DNA of 64,000 bases. Source: Hippasteria phrygiana (Eukaryota > Echinodermata > Asteroidea > Valvatida > Goniasteridae). The notes beneath the pieces are model-generated. The model was not told where the DNA came from and did not search any database. It saw only the letters and a list, made by a program, of their open reading frames with translations. The translations under genes and the position numbers were made by a program. This document shows, piece after piece, positions 62,530 through 64,000 of the stretch. The DNA lies in NCBI GenBank assembly GCA_037893225.1, contig JAZGUH010000054.1, positions 558,001 to 622,000 on the forward strand. The letters run 5' to 3'. Position 1 is the stretch's first letter. Each line of letters begins with the position of its first letter.

Positions 62530-63882
62530 GATAGCTTAGATCTGGCGCTACATGTTGCAATTATCGCCGGCTTCTTAGAGTTAACACTTGTGGAGAAAAT
62601 TCAAACCTCGCAATGTTTATTTTCTTTCCGGCCAACATCTGTGTACATATTACCGTATATTTATTGCTCCATGCATGTCAAATTCCCTGGGGTATGGACT
62701 TGCTTTACTCAATCATAATTGCATGAAATATCAACTAAAGACAGTAATTTTGACATGTATGGATATCTTAGATCTGGCGCTACATGTTGCAATCATCGGC
62801 GGCTTCCTAGAGTTAAAATTTGTGGAGAAAATTCAAAACCTCGCAATGTTTATTTTCTTTCCGGCCAACATCTGTGTACATGTTACCGTCTATTTATTGC
62901 TCCATGCATGTCAAATTCCCTGGGGTATGGACTTGCTTTACTCATTCATAATTGCATGAAATATCAACCAAATGCAGTAATTTTGACATGTATGTATAGC
63001 TTAGATCTGGCGCTACATATTGCAATCATCGGCGGCTTCTTAGAGTTAAAACTTGTGGAGAAAATTCAAACCTCGCAATGTTTATTTTCTTTCCGGCCAA
63101 CATCTGTGTGCAGATTACCGTCTATTTATTGCTCCATGCATGTCAAATTCCCTGGGGTATGGACTTGCTTTATTCATTCATAATTGCATGAAATATCAAC
63201 CAAATGCAGTATTTGTGACATGTATGGATAGCTTAGATCTGGCGCTACATGTTGCAATCATCGGCGGCTTCCTAGAGTTAAAACTTGTGGAGAAAATTCA
63301 AACCTCGCAATGTTTATTTTCTTTCCGGCCAACATCTGTGTACATATTACCGTCTATTTATTGCTCCATGCATGTCAAATTCCCTGGGGTATGGACTTGC
63401 TTTACTCATTCATAATTGCATGAAATATCAACCAAATACAGTAATTTTGACATGTATGGATAGCTTAGATCTGGCGCTACATGTTGCAATCATCGGCGGC
63501 TTCCCAGAGTTAAAACTTGTGGAGAAAATTCAAACCTCGCAATGTTTATTTTCTTTCCGGCCAACATCTGTGTACATATTACCGTATATTTATTGCTCCA
63601 TGCATGTCAAATTCCCTGGGGTATGGACTTGCTTTACTCAATCATAATTGCATGAAATATCAACTAAATACAGTAATTTTGACATGTATGGATATCTTAG
63701 ATCTGGCGCTACATGTTGCAATCATCGGCGGCTTCCTAGAGTTAAAATTTGTGGAGAAAATTCAAACCTCGCAATGTTTATTTTCTTTCCGGCCAACATC
63801 TGTGTACATGTTACCGTCTATTTATTGCTCCATGCATGTCAAATTCCCTGGGGTATGGACTTGCTTTACTCATTCATAATTG
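62530..63882 (+). repeat. Right-end monomers, including a +1 monomer
   Basis: Two runs of ACTCAATCAT, CAACTAAA, EcoRV GGATATC (62761 and 63690) and CTACATATTG monomers, separated by GTGACATG and AAATACAGTAATT monomers. The monomer at 62722 is 233 bp because of an extra A in ATTCAAAACCTCGC near 62836, and has a private CTAAAGACAG near 62737. The extra A is unique in the window. Confidence 0.85.
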
Positions 63883-64000
63883 CATGAAATATCAACCAAA
63901 TGCAGTAATTTTGACATGTATGTATAGCTTAGATCTGGCGCTACATATTGCAATCATCGGCGGCTTCTTAGAGTTAAAACTTGTGGAGAAAATTCAAACC
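63883..64000 (+). repeat. Partial monomer at right edge (positions 1-118)
   Basis: The window ends inside a monomer, after ATTCAAACC at monomer position 118, so the array continues to the right. The variants present (GTATGTATAG, CTACATATTG, CTTCTTAGAG) identify it as HOR type 8. Confidence 0.95.

Larger units (their letters stand above)
1..64000 (+). repeat. 232-bp satellite DNA array, head-to-tail, spanning the whole window
   Basis: The same 232-base unit recurs from the first to the last base, always in the same orientation. Taking CATGAAATAT as monomer position 1, starts fall at 86, 319, 551, 782, 1014 and then every 232 bases, with 13 one-base phase shifts, to 63883. That gives 275 full copies. 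Copies differ by scattered substitutions at a limited set of positions, so any two look roughly 94-100% identical by eye; I did not compute this. The reference monomer has 90 G+C of 232 (38.8%). No unique DNA, inversion, transposon or gene interrupts it, so no stretch holds anything else. This is the structure of eukaryotic satellite heterochromatin. Whether it is centromeric, pericentromeric or elsewhere cannot be told from the sequence. I do not recognise the family. The strand is arbitrary. Confidence 0.98.

Noticed and set aside
1..64000. CRISPR array
   Set aside because: Copies are contiguous 232-bp units with no alternation of short repeat and unique spacer, and no cas-like gene is present.
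1..64000. Gene encoding a tandem-repeat protein
   Set aside because: A 232-bp period rotates the reading frame each copy and stops occur in every three-monomer cycle, so no continuous repeat protein is possible.
1..64000. Whole window as an assembly artefact
   Set aside because: Blocks differ by private substitutions and indels in a consistent nested pattern, and junctions fall at different monomer phases. A collapsed or looped assembly would give exact copies. Local copy-number errors in the most identical blocks (unit R, block Q) cannot be excluded without reads.

Overview
The whole 64 kb window is one uninterrupted head-to-tail tandem satellite array with a 232-bp monomer. Counting each monomer from the motif CATGAAATAT, there are 275 complete copies (86-63882), a partial copy at the left edge (1-85, monomer positions 148-232) and one at the right edge (63883-64000, monomer positions 1-118). 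By my phase count 262 copies are exactly 232 bp and 13 differ by one base (five +1, eight -1). All copies lie in the same orientation. I see no unique sequence, inverted segment, transposon, simple-sequence island, gene or RNA gene. The array runs off both ends, so its true length is unknown.

This is eukaryotic constitutive heterochromatin: centromeric, pericentromeric, subtelomeric or another satellite block. I do not recognise the monomer and cannot name the organism. The reference monomer is about 39% G+C, with 6 CpG dinucleotides and one BglII site (AGATCT) that is nearly invariant.

Layout. The left domain (1 to about 33.4 kb) is a patchwork of higher-order repeats (HORs) and near-identical blocks. 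Block P (1-3054) recurs at 25520-28573. A 16-monomer block Q occurs at 4237-8036, 7948-10542 and 15603-19402. A trimeric 696-bp HOR, marked by an NcoI-type CCATGG site, fills 10543-15602. A 6-monomer, 1,393-bp unit R is tandemly doubled at 21700-24485. A second 6-monomer unit S is doubled at 27791-30381. The right domain (about 33.4-64.0 kb) is built from other monomer subfamilies. Its basic form is an 8-monomer, 1,856-bp HOR, seen at 35346-37201 and 42538-44393 and expanded to 10-13 monomers elsewhere. It carries an EcoRV-site monomer seen 13 times and only here. From about 48.8 kb this order breaks into 7-, 4-, 3- and 2-monomer local tandem duplications.

The monomer has long stop-free stretches (363 bp, from a TTG codon into the next monomer). 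They follow from sequence homogeneity and are not genes: 232 is not a multiple of 3, nonsense-bearing monomers have been amplified to many copies, and no initiation context or codon-level constraint is visible. The biology here is the evolution of the array itself: repeated unequal exchange or amplification of multi-monomer units at several sizes, with single-base indels acting as lineage tags. A weak RNA polymerase III promoter-like arrangement in each monomer is noted as a hypothesis only.
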